Positions 38,591 to 47,294 of a DNA stretch of 64,000 bases are shown piece by piece. A program made the position numbers and the translations under genes. The stretch covers positions 64,212,786 through 64,276,785 of the forward strand of contig OY740768.1 in assembly GCA_963513935.1 (NCBI GenBank). Reading direction: 5' to 3'. Under the pieces are notes generated by a model that was given only the letters and a program-made list of their open reading frames with translations, had not been told where the DNA came from and did no database searches. Source of the DNA: Aphrophora alni. Its lineage: Eukaryota > Arthropoda > Insecta > Hemiptera > Aphrophoridae. Position 1 is the stretch's first letter; each line of letters begins with the position of its first letter.

Positions 38591-41500
38591 TAATGATATC
38601 GTATACAAAACAACAGGAGCGCGATTCTAAAATTACTAATGTGGATAGAAATTAAAAAATTGAGAGCGTTAGTGGAAATATTACTTTAAAATATCTAATA
38701 GTCACGGGAATTGCGTGACTTATCAATACAAAAAAAAATTGCATTTGTTTGGTTTTTCATTCTAAGTTTCTTCAATGTATTTGTGTGATAAAAGAATGTT
38801 TACGTCTACAAGAATACGAAAATCTCTCTTCCCGCTACCAAGTAATAGATTAGAGAAAAACGGTAAAGACATAGGTTGAACCATTTCAGTTGTAGAGACG
38901 ATGCTTTTTTTCTCTTTTTTATGATTTGATCTTAATATGAAACCAAATATTATCAGGTTTGTTTTTCTAAATTTTAAATGTCGTCTACAAACACTTCTGA
39001 AGAGGGATTATAATATACTATCATTTTGATATACAAATGCTGTACCCAATTAGTAATTATTTGAAAATAAATAATATTGGCACTAAAAATATAAATATAA
39101 TTAATTGACAAGATCAATTAAAGAATTACTGGTACGACCATTTCAAAAATTTATTTTGTTTTAAAAGCTAGAAATAAACGAATTATGATTCCCAGTAAGC
39201 AATCAGTAGTTAAGTTTAATGAAATCTGAAATAATACAGAATTTAATTTAAATTTGTCTTAAGCTAAATCACCTTCAGCAATCCAAATCGGAAGAAAAAA
39301 CTAAGTTTTATACAATCAGTTTCAAAGAAATCGAGAAATAAAGAGAAAAAAAGAATAAAGTTACCATTTTTTAACAAAGAAAATGTAAGTAAAAATTTTA
39401 AAATCGGACTTAGTAGTGTAAAGCTAGACTTCTTCTGGAAGAGGATATGGGAATCTCCAAGAAAGTCGCTTTAGCTGATTTAACTGTGGAGACGACTGAC
39501 AATTTGAACGAAACTTTCACTTTTCACACCATAAATCCTCTGAACCCAAATACAAAAATAGAATTCGAAGTGAAACCACCAAAAGCAGAGATTAGTGAAA
39601 TTGCACTCTAGAAATGACCACAGATTTGCAACATACACACAAAATAAAACTGTCGTTCAGTTCAGTCGTTCGGACCGTATAATGTAAAATAAAAAAACAT
39701 TTAATTTTATAATATTACGTGACTACCACCGCGTAACTGCAACTAAAACACAGAAACTCACAAACCTCTTATGAAAAATGTACCCATATTAAAAATAATA
39801 GTACTAAAGTTTTACTTTTTGTTGCGTTTTTACCATCAATTTTTTTAAAATATATAGTTAATTATCGCATGTCTGACAGTCTATCTATCTATAATCGGAA
39901 CTAGTCTACACAGACAAGACGATAAATCCTATATATTTCAAACAATGCATTTAAATTACTTGTATTGTTCCACTTTTAGAAAAATATAGCAGTAACAAAA
40001 AAAACGATGTTGGGGTAGTTATGGGGCGGAGTTGATTTTAAAAAATTATTATGTGTGGTGTGTTAAATAAAACTAAAAGTTATTATGATTACGAATTTGA
40101 ATGTTTATTCGACGGAAAAATAATTATATTGACGCTAGGCCAAATTTATATTGTTTGATATCACCCCCCCCCCCTATAACTTGAAAACGACGTAACCTAC
40201 AAATCTGAAAACAATTATTTGGATTTAAAATTAAATTGCAGTGGGAAATGATATATTAGGGCCTATAGTTTTTTGTATGAGGAATACAACTTCATTTAAC
40301 CACACAAAGAGAATCGTATCGTGTAAGTTCTAAAAGCACTTTTTGTGACACGAGAAACAAATAATTCAACGGTCAATAAAATATGGATACATTTTCATTG
40401 ATTTCTTTATCAGGGTCCGTAGATAAAACCAGGCCCTTAAACGTCACGAGCGTGTCTGTCTGTCTATCTGTACAATTTAAATTTCCGCTTAAAAGACACT
40501 GACTTTTTTTAAATAACCGTTCCTATAAGCCTACAGACTCCAAGTCGTGTGGTTTTAAATCTCAAATACATTAATCATCGAGACCAAGACCTTTATAAGT
40601 TGGTAAGATAATAATCGTCTTGGCTATTGAATGCTGTAAACTCCTGAACTCTCTCACTCATCATTTCTAAAGGTATCCAATCGTCATTTTAGCCATTTAA
40701 ATTATCTTCCAATTGCCTTTTAAAAGAGACATACTTTTAAAAAGAGAAAACCAATTTTGAACCCTGAAATACAAGCTCAAAAGTACAATATTAATACAAA
40801 ATTAAATAATGTTAGTTTTAAAAAATCTCTTAAGAAATTAGTCATATTTTATAAGTCAGCAAACGTTAGTTGCAATTGGCAGATTAGTTTTTCCTCTGAA
40901 CTTTTGTACCAATATTAAGCAAAAAATAAATTTTTTTAAGTGTCTAGAATCTCAATGGTCATATAATCATAAAACTAAATATCACCCATGAATTAAAGTT
41001 TTAATTCTTCAATAATAATATTTTTTTTTAAATGCTTAGAAAATATTTTTACGTAAAACAGCAAAATAGGGCCAATTAGCTTTTTTTTGGATTTTCTAAC
41101 AACGAGGAGGAAAAATTTTACTTTGATCACCTGTCACGTTATACGGGTCATTTGAATTAATTAAATACATGAATAATTTGTTAAACTAATACGTAATGAA
41201 ACGTGTCGAATAATCAAATAATTATTCTTTAAAAAGACTATAATAACTGGTATGTGTTTAAACCTTCTCTCTCCAACTTCCTTTAAAATATCAAGATTAT
41301 TTTCATGATAACTTCATAAAGTGTCCCAAAATTGATGAAGACCATTATATTAGCGGAAAATTAAAGCGATAAAGATATCAATCTCCACACGTGACACGCT
41401 CCCCCTCTCTTATTTCTCTCTGTGGTTCATAAAGTGACCTTTATGACGCATAAATGGATAAATCTTTTATCATTTGGCACAAAGGCGTTAAAGGTATTCG

Positions 41501-41746
41501 CAATCTGCGCCCGCATATGGTTTCGAGTTCACAAAAAGACCCCCCCCCCTATTCAAAACAACTTTCGATGATAAACTTTTTAAAAACAAATAAAGTGAGC
41601 TTACAACTTGGTAAATGTGTAAAACAAACCACAATAACAAGAATTCAGATAAAAACAACTTAATTGATTCAAGTAGAGTTTCTACTGACTATTCGTTCTA
41701 CACTAATGGAGATCAAAAACAGACGCACCGCGCATTCTAGTAACAT
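38591..41746. other. AT-rich stretch, only one short ORF candidate
   Basis: Mostly stop-rich AT-rich DNA with poly-C tracts at 40164-40174 and 41540-41549, each followed by TAT. Apart from the ORF at 39417-39611 nothing gene-like is seen. Confidence 0.55.
39417..39611 (+). CDS. short unassigned coding-like ORF
   Basis: An open frame of 64 codons, bounded upstream by a TAG, contains an ATG at 39447 and ends in TAG at 39609-39611. From the ATG it encodes 54 residues. The local sequence is clearly less AT-rich than its flanks, and the peptide is acidic and protein-like (KKVALADLTVETTDNLNETF, later EFEVKPPKAEISEIAL). No family is recognised. The higher GC and balanced codon use suggest a fragment of a real coding sequence, perhaps the last exon of a gene or a retrocopy fragment; the sequence does not decide this. 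Confidence 0.3.
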   Translation, partial: CKARLLLEEDMGISKKVALADLTVETTDNLNETFTFHTINPLNPNTKIEFEVKPPKAEISEIAL

Positions 41747-42147
41747 AATAGTATATTTCATCACTAAGACCAAAAGTGAAGCTTTTCAATACAAGCTCAA
41801 GTTTAACATGAGCGAGGATCGAAAAGTTTCTTTTGGTCCAAGTGATGAACTATATTTATCGTTATACTCCAAATAATATAAGAAAAAGATTTCTCAAAAA
41901 CCTAAATGTTATAACCTATTTACCTTCAAATTGGTGGTAACAGCTGTTTTAATGGTTATTTACAATCAAGAGTATCGGTTGTTTTTATAGATGCTTTACA
42001 ATCGTTAATTAATTCGTACAAGCGAAGTAACAGTTGATGACCTCGACCTCAGCTGATGTTTTTAGGTCCTAGGAGTAGAAAGAACAACTTTAGCATCTCA
42101 ATGCATGTATTGAAAACAGCAGTTTTTGAAGTAGTATGATGAAAAAG
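41747..42147. repeat. dispersed repeat copy B with hairpin end
   Basis: This is the sister of 37343-37835, in the same orientation about 4.4 kb downstream. It starts ATAGTATATTTCATCAC and has the same terminal hairpin (TTCATCACTAAGACCAAAAG with GAAGCTTTTC, against GAAAAGTTTCTTTTGGTCC and AAGTGATGAACTATA). It lacks the 76 bp found in copy A. Both copies keep a short frame reading MSE(D/Y)RKVSFGPSDELY, but with no other support this is treated as non-coding. Confidence 0.75.
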
Positions 42148-42534
42148 GGTTTTTAGCGTGCTCTTTCTTTTAGCGCTCGCCCTCCCGCCGCCAGAAGCGC
42201 TGTTACATGCCAGCTGTTTTCATCTTATTCTTTCAGTCAACCAATAAAATGTTTCTGTTACTCTGAGTTTGCGAATGTCGTGATTACAGTTATAATTTTG
42301 AGGTTAGTTGGTTAGTTAAAATGAATGCGTTGTGTAATAGGCCCCAAATTGTTTTGTTAAAAAGTGAATGTGAAATTTTTTCCCCTTATTTTTAAACGAA
42401 CCCCATATATAGTAATACGAACGTACTTGTCAGAAATTGAGAAGAGGAAAATAAACAAAATATGAACTAGAATGCAATGTTTAGTTTTATTAAGAGAAAT
42501 AATTCAAAGAACAGAATTAGGTAGACATTAGAAT

Positions 42535-42736
42535 TGAAAAGAAAAGGCGACTTGTATTACACAAAGTAGTTAAGCTATTAGAAAAATTAGACTCCCCGTT
42601 TACAAGTCATGAAGAATCTACCTTCAAAAAGCAAGGTAATTATTTTCAATGCTTATAATACTTGGCAGAGTTCTATGATGTTCTTAAAAACCACTTGGAT
42701 AATTATCAGTACTGTTCAAGCAAAACCAATTACTTA
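42535..42736 (+). pseudogene. hAT-like (DUF4371/ZMYM6-type) transposase pseudogene, left part
   Basis: The frame from about 42535 reads EKKRRLVLHKVVKLLEKLDS, then PFTSHEES, NYFQCL, a stop, and LAEFYDVLKNHLDNYQ, ending in SSKTNYL at the Harbinger insertion. This order is characteristic of the DUF4371 region of ZMYM6-like hAT transposases: a helical stretch, an FRGHDE-type motif, a GNFLELI-type motif, a Leu-Ala-x-Phe-Asp/Tyr helix, then YLS. One in-frame TAA near 42654 breaks it. The coding match continues on the far side of the Harbinger element. The N-terminal zinc-finger part was not found upstream. Confidence 0.72.
42734..42736. repeat. Harbinger target-site duplication, left (TTA)
   Basis: TTA directly precedes the left inverted repeat. 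The same TTA follows the right end at 46173-46175. Three-base TWA/TTA duplications are the hallmark of PIF/Harbinger insertion. Confidence 0.85.
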
Positions 42737-42751
42737 AGCCGCGTTAACACC
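42737..42751 (+). repeat. left terminal inverted repeat
   Basis: AGCCGCGTTAACACC; its partner at the right end differs only at the eleventh base. Beyond base 15 the ends diverge into related but shuffled subterminal repeats. Confidence 0.9.
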
Positions 42752-42870
42752 AAATGCTGTCAGCAAATGTTGGCCAGCTTTTGTTGGCAGCATTGCTATC
42801 AACAAATGCTGGCAGCAAATGCTGGCAGCAAATGTTGGCGAATTCCCTAGACTGATCAACATGTGTTGAC
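42752..42870. promoter_or_regulatory. left subterminal repeat cluster
   Basis: Within about 120 bp the motifs ATGCTGTCAGCAAATGTTGG, TTTGTTGGCAGCATTGC, AACAAATGCTGGCAGCAAAT and ATGTTGACAACA recur. The core TG(C/T)TG(G/T)CAGCA is itself partly palindromic. In studied Harbingers the Myb-like partner protein binds repeated subterminal sites; by inference these are sites for the MADF protein encoded in this element. They also lie in the promoter region of the transposase gene, so self-regulation is possible. Confidence 0.65.
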
Positions 42871-42916
42871 AACATTTTAGCGCTTTGGTGCGTTTAGTTG
42901 CATTCGGCATTCCGAG

Positions 42917-45218
42917 ATGTCAACACTCGAGCAACTTGCGGCGGTAGCAGCAGCGTGCGTCATCATAGGTAAAAAGAAAAGACCAAAGAGATATTGGGTA
43001 AGGCCTTCCCTTAGGGCCAGATCTGTGTATAGTGGAAGTGACTTACTTTCAGATTTAAATCAGGACGATATTAATCCATTGTCAAGAGAGTTGAGGTGTG
43101 ACGGCAGCGTTAAAAACTTCTTGAGGATGACAAGTAACGACTTTGAAAACCTTCTCACAGCTATTGGACCTAAAATTGCGAAACAAGACACCAATTACAG
43201 GCTAGCAATACCTGCACGAGAAAGACTTGCAGTGACCTTGAGATACTTGGCCAGTGGAGACTCTTACTCTAGTCTCAGTTACCTGTTTAAAGTGTCAAAA
43301 TCTACAATTTCTGGAATAATACCTGAAGTTTGTGCAGCTTTGATTGATGAGTTGAAGGATAATATAACGGTAAGTGAATACTTGTATATAACCAAGTGTC
43401 CCATGATTGCCTCCCTCCATATCCAAAAATCAAATACATATGTGATTGGTTATATTATGCTGTTAGTAGGCTAATAATAGTTGTTTGGGAAATTGGTTGG
43501 TTTAAAGAAACTTAGTGAATATTTCACTCAAAGTTTAATGACATACATAAATAATACATATCAAATCAAAACAGCTTTATTTCCATAGAAATTTAGTTAC
43601 TATTTGATGATAAACCGATAGATTGAATAATTTTATCACAATAAGCATCATTGTACTCGTCATGTTGAGGAGCCCACTGAGCAGAAATGGGACTTGCAGC
43701 GTTGATGGATGAATGGATTTCATTAGATGTTGATGGATCGTATGACTGAATGTAGGAAGATGCACTGGTTGATCTTGATGGCTCTGGACCCATCGGTAAC
43801 TGATTAAGTTCCATTTCGAACAAAATGGTATTAATCCTGTGTTTTGCAAGTGCTTGGTCCCGAGAGTTTTTAATTTTTCGTAATTGACACGCAACGTTTT
43901 TTCCAAAGATATCAAACTCGTCTTCAATTCCTGGCTGATTTAACTGGCTAGACACTTTTTTCATTACTTGATAAGCTTCATCCACCATTGAAGCTTTCCT
44001 CTTCTTCGTCAATTTTCGAGGAGGATCCGTTCCTTTTTTAGGTGTGTTGTCGGCAGTTGTGATTGATGTGTCATTGCCCTCCTCTGCAATGTCCTCCTAA
44101 AAATAAAACCACATTAGGTTAGGTTAGGTTAGGTTAGGTTAGGTTAGGTTAGGTTAGGTTAGGTTAGGTTAGGTTAGGTTAGGTTAGGTTAGGTTAGGTT
44201 AGGTTAGGTTAGGTTAGGTTAGGTTACATTACAGTTGACATTACCTTGAGTTGACAGAGTAGGTAAAAATCACTAGTTTTAAATCTTTTGCTGAAATAAA
44301 CGTTTATTTTTTATAAGATTATGGTATATTGGCACTTATATCTTGACTGTATGGATCACTGACCCCTTTAAAATACATTTCATTTTGCAGTTGCCGAATA
44401 CTAAAGAAGAATGGCTACATCATGCCAAAGAGTACAACTCGCAATGGAATTTTCCGCATTGCATTGGAAGCATGGATGGGAAACATGTGATGCTACAGGC
44501 ACCCATCAACACATCAAGTGAATATTTCAATTACAAAGGTTATTTCAGCATTGTCCTCCTGGCTGTTGTTGATGCAAATTATTGCTTTACTTACGTCTCT
44601 GTTGGTTGCCAAGGACGGTTATCTGATGGTGGAGTGTTTGACAATAGTACCTTAAAACAACACCTTCAAAATAAGACTTTGAATCTTCCCGACCCAAGTT
44701 TCCTTCCAGGAAGGGAGTACTTACCGGTACCCTACTTTTTCCTGGCTGACGATGCCTTTCCTTTAAAAATTAACATCATGAAGGCGTTTCCTGGATTGCA
44801 TGATAAGGCAAGTGTAAAACGTGTCTTCAACTATCGCCACTGCAGGGGCCGTAGAGTAGTGGAAAATGTATTCGGAATAATGAGTGTGGTTTTCCGTGTG
44901 TTGAGGAAACCAATGTTATTGGAACCAGAGCGGGCAGACACAGTTGTTTTAGCCTGCTGTCACCTGCATAACTTTTTGCGAAGAAGTATGTCATCAGCTT
45001 CAACGTATACACCTCCCGGAGCTTTTGATGTCGAGGACCTAGCTACAGGATCATTAGTGCCAGGACAATGGAGAGTTGATGGAATGCCTAGAGAAACTCT
45101 ACTTAGTTTAAAGAAGATTCCAAAAAAACCTTCCCAGCTGGCCAAACAAATACGTGATGAAATCAGTGTTTACTTTCAAAGTGAAGAGGGTTCAGTGCCA
45201 TGGCAAAACAACTACTAG
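42917..45218 (+). CDS. PIF/Harbinger DDE transposase (HARBI1-like), two exons, 426 aa
   Basis: Exon 1 is 42917-43369 and exon 2 is 44391-45218. The donor is ACG|GTAAGT and the acceptor CATTTTGCAG|TTG, both phase 0. The 426-residue product has a helix-turn-helix region at about residues 95-145 (LAVTLRYLASGDSYSSLSYL, then FKVSKSTISGI) and a DDE_Tnp_4 nuclease domain from about 150. The catalytic triad is visible: D180 in GSMDGKH, D271 in LADDAFPL and E309 in RRVVENVFG. NYKGYFSIVLLAVVDANY, VFNYRHCRGRR and CCHLHNFLRR are family signatures. It should cut and paste the element at TTA sites in the nucleus. Length fits the family. The intron holds the last exon of the opposite-strand MADF gene. A weak ATTAAA lies at 45298-45303. 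No frameshift or lost key residue was seen. Confidence 0.93.
43576..43581 (-). terminator. poly(A) signal of the MADF gene
   Basis: AATAAA on the minus strand lies 11 bases after the stop codon of the MADF gene (stop at 43593-43595). Cleavage would then fall inside the transposase intron. Confidence 0.6.
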
Positions 45219-45825
45219 GCCTAAGATACAAATGTACATAAGGACGTTTGCACATATTATAACGTATAGTTGAATTAACAACAATAACAAAGTAACAATT
45301 AAAGTAGTGTTAATTACATTATATATTTTGTAACAAATTTTAGACCGTTGTGTTTATGTTTAACTTTTTTAACCTATAAAAGTGACATTAAAATATGTGA
45401 CAATTTGATAAAATAATCTTAAGTTGTTAACTACTTGCCTGCACTGTTTCATCGGCAGCCTCTTTGTCGTCAGTGGCAATCCCAGCTTCTTTAATCTTCC
45501 GTGCAGTAGTTTTATCCTTTAAAAACAGCATCGCTTTAAAATAACACCACTTGCTTTTATACTCGTCTGCCCCCGAACCACTCTTCTTCTTCTTAAGTTC
45601 TCTTTGAAACTGTGCCAACAATGTTTTCACTTTTGCCTGTACTTCCGAATTACTGGCTTTTATCTCCCGCGAAATGTCATTCCATGCATAGTTCTTTAGG
45701 TTTTTATTTTTATAATCAGGGTCCATCGGATTCCAAAGAACTGGTTGCTCTCGATATAGGTCAATCAATTGCATGACTGTTTCACGCGACCAATCAATTT
45801 CACTCTCAATGCTGTCGCTGTTCAT
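43593..45825 (-). CDS. MADF-domain, BESS-like Harbinger accessory protein, two exons, 296 aa
   Basis: Exon 1 is 45825-45439 and exon 2 is 44096-43593, both read on the minus strand. The donor is GTGCAG|GCAAGT, a GC-AG intron with the classic strong GC donor. The acceptor is TTTTATTTTTAG|GAGGAC, and both junctions are phase 0. The start MNSDSIESE is chosen because the MADF domain follows directly; an upstream in-frame ATG at 45996 would add 57 unconserved residues. MADF spans about residues 12-105 (LIDLYREQPVLWNP, YAWNDISREI, YKSKWCYFKAMLFL). A basic linker (TPKKGTDPPRKLTKKRK) precedes a BESS-like region, EDEFDIFGKNVACQLRKIK, near residue 188. MADF is a Myb/SANT-like DNA-binding fold, so this should bind the element's ends and partner the transposase. 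The 1,342 bp intron contains transposase exon 2. Confidence 0.88.
44114..44226. repeat. perfect (TTAGG)22.6 telomere-type array
   Basis: 113 bp of uninterrupted TTAGG, the canonical arthropod telomere repeat. It lies in DNA shared by both Harbinger introns: within the transposase intron, and in the MADF intron ending 17 bases before the AG of its acceptor. On the MADF sense strand it reads CCTAA repeats. It may come from telomerase or repair filling a break, or from microsatellite expansion. Confidence 0.98.
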
Positions 45826-45871
45826 ATTGAGTTGAGAAACACGGACACCAAACAACACAGACGTACTACCA

Positions 45872-45913
45872 TCAACAGTCGCAACTAGAGTACTGACGCT
45901 GTCGGAACGACAT
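45872..45913 (-). CDS. uORF upstream of the MADF start, 13 aa
   Basis: On the minus strand GCCGCCATGT gives an ATG in very strong context, 88 bases before the chosen MADF start and in another frame. It opens a 13-codon frame that ends in TGA at 45872. If the transcript begins upstream of it, ribosomes would meet this start first and MADF translation would be dampened. Whether it is in the mRNA is unknown. Confidence 0.4.
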   Translation of the reverse strand: MSFRQRQYSSCDC

Positions 45914-45944
45914 GGCGGCCAACCACGTGCGCTAAGGTAAGTGT

Positions 45945-46157
45945 TGCCAACATTGTTGACGGTCGCTTTTAGTCCCGTCAACATTGCTGCCAGCATATGT
46001 TGGACAACATTCTTTGATCTTTACCGACTACTGGTGGGTAAATGCTGCCAACACTTTTCGGTGCTGACAGCATTGTTGGCAGCAAATGTTGACGGAATTA
46101 AAAGTACGATTTTTGTAAATGTTGTCAGCTTTTGCTGGCAGCAATGTTGTCAGCTCC
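45945..46157. promoter_or_regulatory. right subterminal repeat cluster
   Basis: The motif recurs in both orientations: GTCAACATTGCTGCCAGCAT, AAATGCTGCCAACA, GCTGACAGCATTGTTGGCAG, AAATGTTGACGG, TGTTGTCAGCTTTTGCTGGC and AGCAATGTTGTCAGC. It mirrors the left cluster and covers the presumed promoter of the MADF gene. The same inference of protein-binding sites applies. Confidence 0.65.
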
Positions 46158-46172
46158 GGTGTAAACGCGGCT
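46158..46172 (-). repeat. right terminal inverted repeat
   Basis: Reads AGCCGCGTTTACACC on the minus strand, matching the left end at 14 of 15 bases. Confidence 0.9.
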
Positions 46173-46175
46173 TTA
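46173..46175. repeat. Harbinger target-site duplication, right (TTA)
   Basis: TTA follows the right inverted repeat and duplicates 42734-42736. Confidence 0.85.
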
Positions 46176-47294
46176 TCTCACTAAGTCATGATGAGTTTTT
46201 ATTTCTTATGATAAACGAGGTTCAGAAAAGTTTTGTTACAAAAATAGAAGAAGAAAGTATTTATTTTCAAATTACAGTAAATTTGATTCCAGATATAGTT
46301 GCACAGATCAACTTACAATAGTTTTGACATATGTTATCAGTAAAGATGAAATAGTAAACCATTTTATATGTCTCAAACGAATAAAATGTCATAAGTCTGA
46401 TCATCTATAGTCTAGACCAAACCGCTTTAGAAGAAATCAAAGATTTTGGACTAGACATAAAGAATTTTCGTGGGGAGAGCTTTCATACTACAGCTAACAT
46501 GGCTGAAGCTACACTGGCTTGCAAACGAGGATAAAAGAACATAACCCTACAGCTCCATGCTGTGCCACTCTCTAAATTTAGTGGGTAACAGTGCTGCAAA
46601 ATGTTAAGGTGCAAAAATATTTTGATTTTGATCAAATTATTTACAAATTCTCTTCATGATCAACACACAGATGGGAAGATCTCGTGCAGAGTGTTGATAG
46701 TAAAACAGAGGGGAAATAAGAAATGAAAACTGTCAAAAAGTCATACATCATGGTCCTCTAGAGCGGATGCAGTTGTTGTTTTAAAAGAGAGCTACATACA
46801 AAATGCTCTGTTTAAAATTTCTGTAGACCCTGATGAAACATCTACAACAAGACATGAAGTCAAATCCCTAACTAATCATTTTGAAAGTATGATAACGCAG
46901 TTATAACAATTTTTTGGATCGCTTGCGCAACGAATTAATAAAGCTAGTCTCTCCAAGCTGAACATGGAACTGTTGTATCATTAATAAACCTATTAAATAC
47001 GCTCACACCTTATAATACTTAGATCAGAAACCACTTTACAAATGTTGAAAAACAGGTTTTGCAGTAAATGAATTTGAAAAAACGAGTCTCAAAAAAGAAA
47101 TATTGTTTTGATGAATATGAAGATACTAGTAATGAAAACGTTTTGGGAGATTCTCGGTTTGATCCAAAGAAGATTGAAAAAACAAGAATAATATTTTATT
47201 TATTTAGATGTATTATAAATACATTATGTATGCTAATCTTGTATTTTAAAATAGTTGTCATGCCGAATTTGACTGTAATCAAACTTAAATTCTG
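46176..47294 (+). pseudogene. hAT-like (DUF4371/ZMYM6-type) transposase pseudogene, right part
   Basis: Past the Harbinger insertion the same family continues in order but in shifting frames: SHDEFLFLMINEVQKSF (YLS-x-NE type start of the catalytic region), then near 46450-46503 LDIKNFRGESFHTTANM, which matches the family's RGQSYDNAANM signature. GLQTRIKEHNPTA follows, and CHSLNLVGN near 46563-46590 matches the AHSLNLVG motif. STHRWEDL, SWSSRADAVVVLKESY (family RWSARADAV) and finally KKRVSKKKYCFDEYED complete the order. At least three frameshifts and several stops break it. The conserved Asp of the DSTPDIS-type motif is degraded. This is a dead copy, older than the Harbinger that split it. Confidence 0.75.

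Larger units (their letters stand above)
42737..46172 (+). mobile_element. complete PIF/Harbinger DNA transposon, 3,436 bp
   Basis: Both ends are present: AGCCGCGTTAACACC at 42737-42751 and, on the opposite strand, AGCCGCGTTTACACC at 46158-46172 (14 of 15 matching), flanked by TTA on each side. Inside lie a two-exon DDE transposase on the plus strand and a two-exon MADF/BESS-like gene on the minus strand, the two-gene content typical of Harbingers. Long subterminal regions are rich in TGCTGGCAGCA-type motifs. Both genes are open and have good splice sites, so this is an autonomous, probably young copy. It sits inside an older hAT-like pseudogene. Confidence 0.95.

Noticed and set aside
43577..43927. 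Minus-strand 116 aa frame
   Set aside because: Shadow of MADF exon 2 in another frame.
44114..44226. A true chromosome end or telomere
   Set aside because: The array is only 113 bp, lies inside a transposon and is flanked on both sides by coding exons.
44343..44390. ATG at 44343 as the start of a separate second transposase gene
   Set aside because: The first 16 codons lie upstream of a clear TTTTGCAG acceptor and have no family similarity; the exon joins 42917-43369 in phase 0.
44827..45145. Minus-strand 61 aa frames antisense to transposase exon 2
   Set aside because: Shadows of the DDE domain with no signature of their own; they lie in the MADF intron.
45826..45996. Upstream ATG at 45996 as the MADF start
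   Set aside because: It would add 57 residues running through the subterminal repeats and 5' leader, with no MADF-family features; the ATG at 45825 lies just before the domain.
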